Source: Clostridia bacterium
Lineage (GTDB): Bacteria; Bacillota; Clostridia; Christensenellales; Aristaeellaceae
Reading direction: 5' to 3'
Assembly (NCBI GenBank): GCA_017395065.1
Contig: JAFPWH010000068.1
Span: forward strand, 1 to 64,000
DNA length: 64,000 bases
The translations under genes were made by a program, and so were the position numbers. This document shows positions 23,075 to 31,835 of this stretch, piece by piece. The notes under the pieces are model-generated. The model was not told the origin of the DNA, ran no database searches, and saw only the letters and a list, made by a program, of their open reading frames with translations. Each line of letters starts with the position of its first letter. Within the stretch, counting starts at the first letter, position 1.

Positions 23075-24919
23075 TCATCCTTTCGTGAGGTTGTATCTTA
23101 CGGGGATCCATATGCGCATTTCTGCGAAGCCGGAATTGTCCCAGTCGAAATACGGGATCATTTCGAGCGTGCAGGGTTCGAGGACCGCTTCGCCCACCTC
23201 GCCGTAGAGGCCGTCGCATGCTTTGTTCAGGCGGTATGCCCGGGTTTCGAGCGCGATCACGCGTTCTCCGGCGATCTCGGTTTCATGCTCAGTGAATTGC
23301 GCGTCCGCCGGCAGGTACAGCCCGCTTACATCAGGCTGCTCCACGCAGTACACCAGCGGGCCGCGCATCACGCACACGCTCGCCTCGTTTTCCTCGAGCT
23401 TTGCGTGCGAGCGGATGAGGCGCGGTCTCAGATCGATGTGGAGGACGGGACGCGTGCCCCTGAGTTCCTCCCAACCCCCGCCCATCCAGTACGGCCTTCT
23501 GGCGAGGAAGCTGAAATCCACGCCGTTCCAATTCGATATTTCGAACGATACCTCGCCGTCCCAGGGATAGTCCGTGTGTTCTTCGATGTCGAATTCCGCG
23601 CCGTTTTCGAGCTTAACGTGCGTTTTGCACGCCATGTACAGGCAGGCGTAGAGCGTGTCGTTGCCCTGATAGAAGGCGTAAGCCGGCAGTTCGGCCATGA
23701 AGCGGCTCAGATTCGTGGGGCAGCAGAAGCACTTGAACGTATCCGTGCGCTCGCGCGGCCACATCAGAAAGTAGTCCACCTCCTGTGTTCTGCGCAGCAT
23801 GTTTTCGTAAAAATACTTGTCGCCCTTCACGTTCACCGCCGCCATGGCGAGGTTGTATACGACGCGCTCTATGAAGTCCATGTAGCGCCCGTCCGGGCGG
23901 ACGGCGAACATACGCCCGGCCCAGAAGACGCCGCCCAGGGAAGCGCAGGTCTCGTTGTAGGCGGTGATGTTGGGCAATTGATATTCATAGCCGAAAGCCT
24001 GATGCACGCGCTTGGAGTTGATCAGGTCCCCGAAGGGCGAAGCACCCGTATACAGCGCGCCGAGTCCGCCGGTAACGTACATTTTTGTGTTGACGAGGTT
24101 GTCGAAGCATTTGTCCAGCACGCTCAGCAATTCCTTGTCGCCCGTTTCGAGGTACAGGTCGGCCGCGCCCGCGTAGAGGTAAGTGGCGCGCACGGCGTGG
24201 CCGTGCATCGCGCGCTGCTGCCTGAGCGGGATCGCGTCCTGATTGTCGTCCGTGCCGTTTTCCACGAAGTCGCGCAGGCTTATCGCCATTTTGAGCGCGT
24301 CCAGATAGCACGCTTCCCCCGTCGTGCGGTACAGTTCCGCAAGGCCCATGTAGTGGGACGGGCACACCGCGGTCATGGCCCTTTTTTCTTCTACTGCCCT
24401 GAGATAGCGGCGGTAGAGGTAATCGGCGGCCTTCTTTGCGACGTTCAGAAGCGTTTCGTCCCCTGTCAGGCGGAAATGTACACACGCCAGCGTGAACAGG
24501 TGCCCGAAGTTGTACTCCTCAAAGTCGTCCTGATCGGCGTGGCGGGTCATCTGTCCCTTTTTCGAGGCAATGATCTGTTTTGTGGAGAGGTAGCCGTCCG
24601 GCTCCTGCGCTTTGGCGATCAAAGCAGCGTACTCGGTTATGTCGATGCCGAAACAGACGCAGCCTTCGAGCAGCTTGTAAAAGTCGCCGTCCCCGTAGAC
24701 GTTCCCGCGGAACTCGCCCTCGCTTTCGCCCGCGGCGATGCGGAAGTTTTCGACCTCGTGAAAAAAGCTGTCCCTGTCCGCAAAGATGCTCAGAACGTGC
24801 GGGATCATCACGTCACGCGCGGCGAGGCGGCGCGTATGGACGAGGCCGCCCGTTGTCTCGACGCGCGCGGGGAGCTGTGCCGCCCGGGCGTAGGGCGAAC
24901 GCAAAGTATCCGTCGTCAT
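23075..24919 (-). CDS. GH127-type beta-L-arabinofuranosidase (DUF1680)
   Basis: 614 aa, cytoplasmic. The (alpha/alpha)6 barrel includes HGHAVRATYLYAGAADLYLETGD, ITAYNETCASLGGVFWAGRM, where the Glu and Cys are in the catalytic or metal-binding positions, and KCFCCPTNLSRF, the C-C-x-x-N motif in which Cys residues bind zinc and one acts as nucleophile in GH127/146. A C-terminal beta domain follows. It removes arabinofuranose (or a related pentofuranose). Its ATG overlaps the GH29 stop codon in ATGA fashion. Confidence 0.88.
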   Translation of the reverse strand: MTTDTLRSPYARAAQLPARVETTGGLVHTRRLAARDVMIPHVLSIFADRDSFFHEVENFRIAAGESEGEFRGNVYGDGDFYKLLEGCVCFGIDITEYAALIAKAQEPDGYLSTKQIIASKKGQMTRHADQDDFEEYNFGHLFTLACVHFRLTGDETLLNVAKKAADYLYRRYLRAVEEKRAMTAVCPSHYMGLAELYRTTGEACYLDALKMAISLRDFVENGTDDNQDAIPLRQQRAMHGHAVRATYLYAGAADLYLETGDKELLSVLDKCFDNLVNTKMYVTGGLGALYTGASPFGDLINSKRVHQAFGYEYQLPNITAYNETCASLGGVFWAGRMFAVRPDGRYMDFIERVVYNLAMAAVNVKGDKYFYENMLRRTQEVDYFLMWPRERTDTFKCFCCPTNLSRFMAELPAYAFYQGNDTLYACLYMACKTHVKLENGAEFDIEEHTDYPWDGEVSFEISNWNGVDFSFLARRPYWMGGGWEELRGTRPVLHIDLRPRLIRSHAKLEENEASVCVMRGPLVYCVEQPDVSGLYLPADAQFTEHETEIAGERVIALETRAYRLNKACDGLYGEVGEAVLEPCTLEMIPYFDWDNSGFAEMRIWIPVRYNLTKG

Positions 24920-26334
24920 GATTCGCTCACCCTGAGCGCGTAGATGGGCTCCTCGGGCATGCCCTCGGGCAGGGAGACGGTGAGCGCCTCGCCCGTCCTT
25001 TCAAAGCGCACTTCGGCCTCCGCGCCGGGGATCGTAACGCGGACGTCTCCCTTGACGCAGCCGTCTCCGCCCAGCGAGCGGATGACGTATTTGCCGTCCT
25101 GCGGCTGACCCATCGCGAGCACGTAGACGTTTTTGCCGTTCCGGGTAAAGCGGAAATCCTGCCCCGTAAGTTTATACTGGCCGCTTTCCATGGCGATGCC
25201 GTCCTTCATCTGCTGTTTTACGCGCTCGATGTTGTAATCCTCGTTGCCGGCCTTGGTGACGCCCTCGGAGGCGATCTCGAAGGGCACCGTGCCGTAGATC
25301 GCTTCACCGTATTTTCTTAGCCAGTCGCCGACCTTGTACAGCTCCCTGCGGGCTTCCTCGGGGAAGGTGCCGTCTGCGTTCGGGCCGACGTTCAGCAGCA
25401 GGTTTCCGTTTTTGCTGACCACGTCGCTTAACTGCTGAAGGATGCGGTAGGCGCTCTTGTATTTGGGGTTTTGCACGATGCACCAGGTGATGTTGTCCTC
25501 CAGTCGGTCGTCCGTCTGCCAGATGAAGGGCTGTTTGTCGGCAAAGCGGCCGCATTCCACGTCGTACACGCCCACGCCCTTGGGCATGTCCGCCTGCTTG
25601 TAGGTGATGATGCCGTCCCTGACGCCGGCCTCGTTGTAATAGATGTCCGCTGCGGCGCGGCGCACTTCTTCGGGCAGGATCAGCATGCGGCTGTCGAAGT
25701 ACAGCACGTCCGGCCTGTAGTTTACGCAGACCTCCCGGATCTTTTCGAGCCAGACGTCGCAGAAGGCCTTGTCAGGCAGGCGGTAGGGCATGTAGCGGCA
25801 GGTCTCCAGCGGCAGCGCGGGGCCGTAATAGACTTCGTTTTTTGGGTCGTACACGTCCGCCTCGGGGTCGCTCGACATGAACCAGCCCCACAGCCACTGA
25901 TGGTGCAGCGTTGCGAGGAATTTGATGCCCCTGCCCCTGAACGCCTCGGCACACTCCCCCACCACGTCCCTGCCCATGTAGGTCACGGAATTGATCGGGT
26001 TTACCCTGCTGTTCCACATCGAAAAGTTGTCCGCGTGCTCGCTGACGGGGCCTGCGTATTTCGCGCCGGTCTTTTCGACCAGCTCCGCCCAGTCTTCGGC
26101 GCTGAAGTTTTCGCCCTTGAACAGGGGCAGAAAATCCTTGTAGCCGAATTCGCCGAGCGGGCCGAAGCGCTTCACGTGCTCCAGATTCTGCTTCGAGCCC
26201 TTTAGGTACATGTTGCGGGAATACCATTCGTTCTCACAGGCGGGCACGCTGTAGGGCCCCCAGTGAAAGAACATGCCGAATTTGGCTTTGCCGAACCACT
26301 CCGGTGCGGTCCTCATCTGTTTCGACCAGTCCAT
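24916..26334 (-). CDS. GH29-type alpha-L-fucosidase
   Basis: 472 aa, no signal peptide. Family features are EWFGKAKFGMFFHWGPYSVPA at the start, EWYSRNM, FDSRMLILPEEV with the nucleophile Asp expected in the VLYFDSRM strand, and LLLNVGPNADGTFPEEA near the end of the barrel, then a C-terminal beta domain. It probably removes alpha-L-fucose or a similar 6-deoxy sugar from imported oligosaccharides. GGAGGT precedes the ATG. Confidence 0.87.
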   Translation of the reverse strand: MDWSKQMRTAPEWFGKAKFGMFFHWGPYSVPACENEWYSRNMYLKGSKQNLEHVKRFGPLGEFGYKDFLPLFKGENFSAEDWAELVEKTGAKYAGPVSEHADNFSMWNSRVNPINSVTYMGRDVVGECAEAFRGRGIKFLATLHHQWLWGWFMSSDPEADVYDPKNEVYYGPALPLETCRYMPYRLPDKAFCDVWLEKIREVCVNYRPDVLYFDSRMLILPEEVRRAAADIYYNEAGVRDGIITYKQADMPKGVGVYDVECGRFADKQPFIWQTDDRLEDNITWCIVQNPKYKSAYRILQQLSDVVSKNGNLLLNVGPNADGTFPEEARRELYKVGDWLRKYGEAIYGTVPFEIASEGVTKAGNEDYNIERVKQQMKDGIAMESGQYKLTGQDFRFTRNGKNVYVLAMGQPQDGKYVIRSLGGDGCVKGDVRVTIPGAEAEVRFERTGEALTVSLPEGMPEEPIYALRVSES

Positions 26335-26346
26335 ATGCGACCTCCG

Positions 26347-27699
26347 TCAATGAATCGTTTCGTTTAAAAACGGCAGCGCGGGCAGAAGGGTGAGGCTGTC
26401 TTTCAGGGAGCCCGCGCCCCGCATGCACTCTCTTTCGTAGGATACGCGCGCCGCGCCGCGCACCGCGCGGGAAAGGGTCAGCAGCGCGCAGTCCTTCTCC
26501 GTCTTTACGTTTTCCACGGGCACGGCGCCCAGTTCGTCCGTCACTTCAAAGTATTCGCCCGCGTCGCGGGTGTTCGTCCTGATCATTTCGCCTTTGACGT
26601 TTGCAAAGCGCAGGCGCAGAAGCGTTTGCCCCGCCGCTTCGATGCTCTCGACGTCCGGGGCGCTTACGCCTTCGTTCATTTGCAAGGCCAGGCGCTGACC
26701 CAGTGCGACGTTGGACGCGGAGTTTAAGTGGATCTCGTCCGAAAGGCCCAGATCGGCCGTGGGCAGTATGCTCACGCCCTTTATTTCGCGCGCCGCTATT
26801 CGCTGTATCTGTCTGATTTCGTCCCAGGCATCGCTGTCGTGGGGCGCAAGGTATTTATTTAATTGAAATGTATAAAAGGGAATGTCGAAGCCGAGCGCCC
26901 TGCGCGTGAACGAGACCACGTTTGCAAAGCTTTTCATGTACTTTCCGGCCGCTTCCCCGTCCGCGTCGGCGCAGCCCTGATACCAGAGCACCGCGTTTGC
27001 GCCGCCGGCGCGCTTTATTTTCGCGATCATGTTTCTGAGCAGGGAACCGTCCCGCTCGGGGTCCCAGAGGCGGATCGGGCTGCCACCCTGTGCGCAGGGC
27101 AGTAGACCCACAGGCAAACCGGTATGGTCCGCGCGGCGCCTGCCGAAGGCGATGAAGGGCGAGGTGCCCGTCTGCCCCATCGGCGCGTTCAGGCAATCCG
27201 GCGCGTCCGTCGCGTCGTTCAAGGGATGGGACGCCATGTCCCACCGGCCGCTGTTGCGCTTTACGTGCACCCGGATATCGGGCGGGTCCGGCATGACGCC
27301 CTTGCCGTAGCCCGCGGCGTTGGATTGGCCGGCGATCGCGAACAGTTCGCCGCAGCCGACGTGGTTCCTCACGTCGCCGCGAAAGCGCCAGTGCTCGCCC
27401 GATTCCTTCGATACGGCGTCCAGACAGCTTTCGAGCCGATAGAGGCCGCCCGCTGGCACGCGCAGTACGGTTTCCCAGCGCTCGGCGTCGATGTGCTCCG
27501 CCCTGATCCAGTCTGTAAGATAAACGTTGTCGTCTTCCCTGGCGAGGCGCACGCAGGGCTCTGCGCTTCTCACGCCCGCCTTTTTGGCGCCCTCCGGCAG
27601 GCGCCAGCTGCCGCCCAGGGTGAGCCTGCACTCTCCGTTTTCGGCCTTCAGTATCTGCCAGTGGTCCAGGCCGTACGTGATCCTCGTTCCGTAAAACAT
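26347..27699 (-). CDS. SASA/CE6-type carbohydrate esterase
   Basis: 450 aa. The middle is an SGNH-type hydrolase: LFAIAGQSNAAGYGKG (nucleophile Ser in G-Q-S-N), then LLPCAQGGSPIRLWDPE, and AVLWYQGCADADG, with the late D-E-I-H-L-N (GLSDEIHLNSASN) holding the acid and His. This is the sialate-O-acetylesterase/CE6 arrangement. The first 120 and last 90 residues form beta domains. It likely removes acetyl groups so that the neighbouring GH29 and GH127 can act. The first gene after the binding-protein gene. Confidence 0.83.
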   Translation of the reverse strand: MFYGTRITYGLDHWQILKAENGECRLTLGGSWRLPEGAKKAGVRSAEPCVRLAREDDNVYLTDWIRAEHIDAERWETVLRVPAGGLYRLESCLDAVSKESGEHWRFRGDVRNHVGCGELFAIAGQSNAAGYGKGVMPDPPDIRVHVKRNSGRWDMASHPLNDATDAPDCLNAPMGQTGTSPFIAFGRRRADHTGLPVGLLPCAQGGSPIRLWDPERDGSLLRNMIAKIKRAGGANAVLWYQGCADADGEAAGKYMKSFANVVSFTRRALGFDIPFYTFQLNKYLAPHDSDAWDEIRQIQRIAAREIKGVSILPTADLGLSDEIHLNSASNVALGQRLALQMNEGVSAPDVESIEAAGQTLLRLRFANVKGEMIRTNTRDAGEYFEVTDELGAVPVENVKTEKDCALLTLSRAVRGAARVSYERECMRGAGSLKDSLTLLPALPFLNETIH

Positions 27700-27722
27700 G
27701 CTTTCGTCCTCAATAAGTTGTA

Positions 27723-27748
27723 ATTCCCGGAGGCGAACCCCCGGGAAT
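27723..27748 (-). terminator. Hairpin between binding-protein gene and downstream enzymes
   Basis: ATTCCCGG/CCGGGAAT pairs around the loop, after the solute-binding-protein stop, without a T-run. Such hairpins usually protect the abundant binding-protein message or reduce readthrough. Confidence 0.5.
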
Positions 27749-27770
27749 CACGCGTCAAAAAGTGGTCAGA

Positions 27771-29453
27771 TCAGTCGTTGTACAGTGCCAGGGAGCTCAG
27801 ATCCGCGCTCTCGTTGATGATGGCGAGCAGCTCGTCAAAGCCCTGATACTGGCTCTTTACGCCCTCGACATACTCGGCCCATACGGCGTCGTCGTTGATG
27901 TCGAGTTCACCGACAATGAACTTGTTGCCTTCGGTCTTGGCGTACTTGTCGCACGCGGAGATCATCGTGGACCTCTGGGTCCTCTGCTCGTCGGTCAGGT
28001 TGAGCAGGGGCGCGCGGTCATAGGGAGAAATGGATTCCGGACCGCCGTTGATGGCCGTCTCGTACCAGTAATAGCCCTCGTAATAGCCTCTCTCGGGGCT
28101 CCACCACGGATCGGGATCGCCATAAGCGGCGGTCGTGGAGAAGATCTGCGGCACGAAGGGGATACCGGTGCGGCAGGTGGCGGAGGACATGATGCCCTCG
28201 TCGGCCAGCGCCTGAGGACGCTCGGAGGTGGGCAGGCTCATGTACTTGTCGGAATAGTGACGCAGGCCGTCTTCGCCCAGGTACCAGTCTTCGCCCTCTT
28301 CGCCCCAGTTGAGCATCATGTAGATGTCGGGAGAATACTGATAGTCGATCATGCTGACGATCCACTCGGGATACTCGGTCGCGGCGTCGATGTAGATGCC
28401 CATGGTGCGGTTGGTGCCCAGGTTCTTGCCGGTGATCTTGGAGCCCCACTTCCAGGGTCTGCCGTATTCTTCGTTCTCGGGCAGGTAGGCAAGGCCCCAC
28501 TCGATGCCCTCTTCGGCGTTGGGATTGTAGGAGAAGTTCAGGTAGCCCAGCCACAGGGTCGGGATGCACAGCACCTGACCGGTGGTGGCGACAGAGGTGG
28601 CGTCGTCGCGGGTCTGGAACTCGGGATCGATGTAGCCGGCCTCGTACAGCTCGTGTAATTCGCGCAGCATCTCGCGGAAGTTGTCCTCGATGGGGCCGTA
28701 GGAGAACTCTTCACCGTTCCAGTAAAGGGTGTCCCAGGTGTGGAAGATACCCACGAAGCCGCGGTAGAAGGCGTAGCCCTTGGCGCAGTTGGTCATCACG
28801 TAGACCTTCGCCTCGGGATCGGAAGCCTTGATGGTGCCGTCGTCGATCAGGTCCTGCAGCGCGGCGCACAGGTCTTTGAACTCTTCCCAGGTGGTGGCGG
28901 GTTCGAGGCCGTACTCCTGCAGCACGTCGAAGCGGTAGGCGAAGCCGGCAAAGCTCTGCGCGCCGGCCAGGTTCACGTCGTTGTCGTAGCCGTCCCAGAA
29001 AACATAGGGGCTGATGCCGTCCCAGCCGCCCAGAACGCCGGCGACGAATTCGGGATAGTAGACCATGTAGTCCTTGTACTGGGAAATGTCGAGCACTTTG
29101 CCGGCAGCGCCGAAGCTGTCGATGTAGTCGCCCGCGGAGTAGCTGTTGACGTCGGCATAGTCGCCGGCGACGAGCTTGGTCTGCTCGTTGCCCTGCCAAT
29201 CGTCCCAGGCGATGGCCTGCCAGGTGATGTCGAGCTTGATGCCCAGATAGGCTTCCATCTTTTCCTTCCAGAGCTTCTGCATACGGGTCGTCTGCGCATC
29301 GGGCGTGAACAGCGCGGTGGATACCGTGATGTGCAGCGTGTTGTCGGGCAGATCGGGATAATCCACGCCGGCGATGGGGCCGTCGGCGGCAAACGCCGTC
29401 ATGCAGCCCAGCGCGAGGATCAGCGCCACTGCCAGTGTAAGCAGTTTCTTCAT
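27771..29453 (-). CDS. ABC sugar transporter extracellular solute-binding protein (LplA-type)
   Basis: 560 aa with an N-terminal signal MKKLLTLAVALILALG...TAFAADG. The A-F-A site fits signal peptidase I; LALGC is a possible but poor lipobox. The mature part is Trp/Tyr/Asp-rich, typical of the large (about 55-60 kDa) oligosaccharide-binding proteins of Clostridia paired with LplB/LplC permeases. The gene follows the two permease genes and an AGGAGGG site. No ATPase gene is nearby, so a shared MsmX-type ATPase must energise it. Confidence 0.92.
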   Translation of the reverse strand: MKKLLTLAVALILALGCMTAFAADGPIAGVDYPDLPDNTLHITVSTALFTPDAQTTRMQKLWKEKMEAYLGIKLDITWQAIAWDDWQGNEQTKLVAGDYADVNSYSAGDYIDSFGAAGKVLDISQYKDYMVYYPEFVAGVLGGWDGISPYVFWDGYDNDVNLAGAQSFAGFAYRFDVLQEYGLEPATTWEEFKDLCAALQDLIDDGTIKASDPEAKVYVMTNCAKGYAFYRGFVGIFHTWDTLYWNGEEFSYGPIEDNFREMLRELHELYEAGYIDPEFQTRDDATSVATTGQVLCIPTLWLGYLNFSYNPNAEEGIEWGLAYLPENEEYGRPWKWGSKITGKNLGTNRTMGIYIDAATEYPEWIVSMIDYQYSPDIYMMLNWGEEGEDWYLGEDGLRHYSDKYMSLPTSERPQALADEGIMSSATCRTGIPFVPQIFSTTAAYGDPDPWWSPERGYYEGYYWYETAINGGPESISPYDRAPLLNLTDEQRTQRSTMISACDKYAKTEGNKFIVGELDINDDAVWAEYVEGVKSQYQGFDELLAIINESADLSSLALYND

Positions 29454-29535
29454 GTAGGTAACCCTCCTGAACTTATTTAATCTAACCGCATGTCGCGGAT
29501 GATTACGCGTGCAAAAACGGACAGACGGCCCATCT

Positions 29536-30447
29536 TCAGCCCTTGACCGCGCCGACCTGCATGCCCTGCTCGAAGTACTTCTGAATGAATGGGTAGATGA
29601 CGAGCATGGGCGCGATGGTGGCGATCAGACAGGCGTACTGTACGTTGAACTTGTTCACGCCGCCGTTTTGCATCGGCATGGCCGCGTCGCTGAAGGTGGC
29701 GGTCACGCTGGTGTAGACGATGGAGCGCAGTATGTTCTGGATCGGCTGCCTCGTGGTGTCTTTTATATAGAGCATCGCGGCAAAATAGCTGTTCCACATG
29801 CCGACGATGGCAAAGAGCGAAAACGTCGCAAACAGCGCCTTGGACAGGGGAAGAATGATCTTGACCAGAATCCTGAATTCGCCCGCGCCGTCGATCAGGG
29901 CCGCTTCGCGGATCTCGTTGGAGATCCCCTTGAAGAACGAGCGGTACAGGAACGTATTCCACGCGCCCACGGAGCCGGGCAGTATGAGCGCCCAGGCCGT
30001 GTCCATCAGGCCCAGGTTTTTGATCAGCAGGTACGAGGGGATCGTACCGCCGGAAAAGAACATCGTGATCAGCAAAAGGACGCTGATGGGTTTTCTGAGC
30101 ACGAAGTCGTTTACCGAGAGCGGATAGGCAAGGCACGCCGTCATGGAGACGGTGACCATCGTAAAGCCCAGCGCGTAGACGAGCGTCCAAAGATAGGCGC
30201 GGTAGATGGTCTGGTTGCTGAAGACGATCTCATAGCCCTTGACATTGAACTCCTTGGGCCAGATGCCGACGCTGCCGCGGTCGATCATGCGGCTGGACGA
30301 AAGCGATATGGCTACGACGCGGATGAAGGGCAAAAGCACCAGGGCGCAGCAGATCAGCAGAAACGCTATGTTCACGATGTCGAAGGAATAGCCGCCGATA
30401 TGGATCTTGTTTTTCTTCGCCCGGGGCAGAAGCTGTGTCTTATTCAT
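29536..30447 (-). CDS. ABC sugar transporter permease (LplC/YtcP-type)
   Basis: 303 aa with six membrane helices. The cytoplasmic EAA loop is EIREAALIDGAGEFRILVKIILPLSK, which contacts the ATPase. GGTIPSYLLIKNLGL and the ending YPFIQKYFEQGMQVGAVKG are hallmarks of this subfamily. It follows the other permease by 10 bases with GGAGGCGGCC before the ATG. Confidence 0.93.
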   Translation of the reverse strand: MNKTQLLPRAKKNKIHIGGYSFDIVNIAFLLICCALVLLPFIRVVAISLSSSRMIDRGSVGIWPKEFNVKGYEIVFSNQTIYRAYLWTLVYALGFTMVTVSMTACLAYPLSVNDFVLRKPISVLLLITMFFSGGTIPSYLLIKNLGLMDTAWALILPGSVGAWNTFLYRSFFKGISNEIREAALIDGAGEFRILVKIILPLSKALFATFSLFAIVGMWNSYFAAMLYIKDTTRQPIQNILRSIVYTSVTATFSDAAMPMQNGGVNKFNVQYACLIATIAPMLVIYPFIQKYFEQGMQVGAVKG

Positions 30448-30457
30448 GGCCGCCTCC

Positions 30458-31414
30458 TTACCAGATGCTCTGTTCGGGATCGATGGCGCGCACGATGGTG
30501 TTCGTGGTGAGCACCAGTATGAGGCTGACCAGCGCGACCATCAGGTTGACCGCGGTGGCGTAGTCGAACCTGCCCATAGTGAGGCCCTGCGTGTAGACAT
30601 AGGTGCTTATGACGTCGAGATCGGTGCGGTTCGTGTTGTTCTGCAGAAGCAGTATTTTGGTAAAGTCCTGAGAGAGGATGTTGCCGGAATTCAATATCAG
30701 CACCATCGTGGTCGTCGGCAGTATCGCCGGCAGCGCCACGTGGCGGATCTTCTGGAAGCGGTTCGCGCCGTCGATGTTGGCCACGTCGTACAGCGAGGTG
30801 TCTACGTTCGAAAGCGCGCTGAGGTAAATGATCGAGCCCCAGCCGGCGCCCTGCCAGATCGCGGAACCGATGTAAAAGAGCATGAAGTATCTCGTGCCCT
30901 CGTTCATGTTGACGGCCTGCGCGCCGAAGAGCTTGCGGATGTCGTTGAAAAGACCGTTGAGAGAGCCGAATTCGTTGAGCATCGTGCAGATGACGACGAC
31001 GGAAATGAAGTGCGGAAGGTAGGAAATGGACTGAACGCCCCTTTTCAGCCATTTGGAGGCGACTTCGTTCAGCGACAGCGCCAGGATGATCGGCATGGGA
31101 TAGGTGAAAATCAGCGCGAAGACGCCGACCTTGACCGTTTGCAGGATGATCTTGAGGCAGTTGACATTGCCGAAAAATTCCTGCAGGTGCTTAAAGCCCA
31201 CCCACGGGCTGCTCAGTATGCCGAAACCCGGCAAATAGTTTTTGAAGCCGATCAGCACGCCGTACATGGGGCCGTAGGAGAAAATGAACAAAAGCGTCAT
31301 CGGCAGCACGCACAGCGCCACCAGCGTCCTCTGTTTCCACAGAAGCCTGAAAAAGCCCAGGAAACGGTTTTTCTTTGCGATGCCGGGATAAGTCCTTGTA
31401 TGTGCTTCGGTCAT
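30458..31414 (-). CDS. ABC sugar transporter permease (LplB-type)
   Basis: 318 aa, six membrane helices. The start FLRLLWKQRTLVALCVLPMTLLFIFSYGPMYG and the segment GVLIGFKNYLPGFGI are typical of LplB proteins. The EAA-type loop lies at SLYDVANIDGANRFQKIRHVALP. It is the first gene of the minus-strand operon; the ATG follows GAGGTGCTAAC and a leader of about 85 bases. Confidence 0.93.
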   Translation of the reverse strand: MTEAHTRTYPGIAKKNRFLGFFRLLWKQRTLVALCVLPMTLLFIFSYGPMYGVLIGFKNYLPGFGILSSPWVGFKHLQEFFGNVNCLKIILQTVKVGVFALIFTYPMPIILALSLNEVASKWLKRGVQSISYLPHFISVVVICTMLNEFGSLNGLFNDIRKLFGAQAVNMNEGTRYFMLFYIGSAIWQGAGWGSIIYLSALSNVDTSLYDVANIDGANRFQKIRHVALPAILPTTTMVLILNSGNILSQDFTKILLLQNNTNRTDLDVISTYVYTQGLTMGRFDYATAVNLMVALVSLILVLTTNTIVRAIDPEQSIW

Positions 31415-31506
31415 GTTAGCACCTCATAACAGTCGGTCGCACGCTTCCGATAAGAAAAACTCCGGTTTGATGACAAGGTGACAAAGACATTTTTCAGCCT
31501 GTAACG

Positions 31507-31535
31507 ATTATAGCCAATCCTGAACGGACTGTCAA
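31507..31535 (-). promoter_or_regulatory. Consensus promoter of the 11-gene glycan operon
   Basis: Perfect TTGACA (31530-31535), a 17-base spacer and perfect TATAAT (31507-31512) on the minus strand, with a start near 31,500. A promoter this strong would normally need repression, which fits the dyad at 31599-31614. Confidence 0.85.
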
Positions 31536-31578
31536 TACGAAGTCAAACTCAATTTTACTAAATTTGCATAAATTTAAC

Positions 31579-31614
31579 TATAATAATCCGATCGGTCGAA
31601 CTAAAATTTTAGTT
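31579..31614. promoter_or_regulatory. 16-bp perfect palindrome, probable operator, next to a plus-strand -10 box
   Basis: AACTAAAATTTTAGTT at 31599-31614 is a perfect 16-bp palindrome. It lies about 100 bases upstream of the leftward start and just downstream of a plus-strand TATAAT (31579-31584) with a poor -35. The half site TTTTAGTTG recurs at 31759-31767 nearer the GH42 start. This is probably a binding site for a dimeric regulator shared by both operons. No regulator gene lies in the window. Confidence 0.55.
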
Positions 31615-31800
31615 GTGCCGGCAAGGCCCGCCTCGCGCGGTGCGGGTTGCGCAGTCGCTTCTGCGTCCCGTTTTCCCCGTGTACGGGTTTTGGAGCAAAC
31701 GGCGCGCGAAACAGAATGCTAAAATATTACTTGATTTTTTATATCTGTAAGCTAATTATTTTAGTTGCAAAAGGGGCTTTCCTTTTCCCGCGGCATAGTG

Positions 31801-31806
31801 TATAAT
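31801..31806 (+). promoter_or_regulatory. -10 box before GH42
   Basis: TATAAT lies 30 bases before the GH42 ATG, without a good -35 at the right distance, as in activator-dependent promoters. The motif TTTTAGTTGCAA at 31759-31770 lies where an activator or operator would be. The rest of 31615-31758 shows nothing I can name. Confidence 0.45.
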
Positions 31807-31835
31807 CCTTTCAGAGCATTCTGGAGGTGGTTCGC

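Noticed and set aside
23069-24943. Plus-strand frame of 624 codons
   Set aside because: Exact antisense shadow of the GH127 gene, with no recognisable motif.
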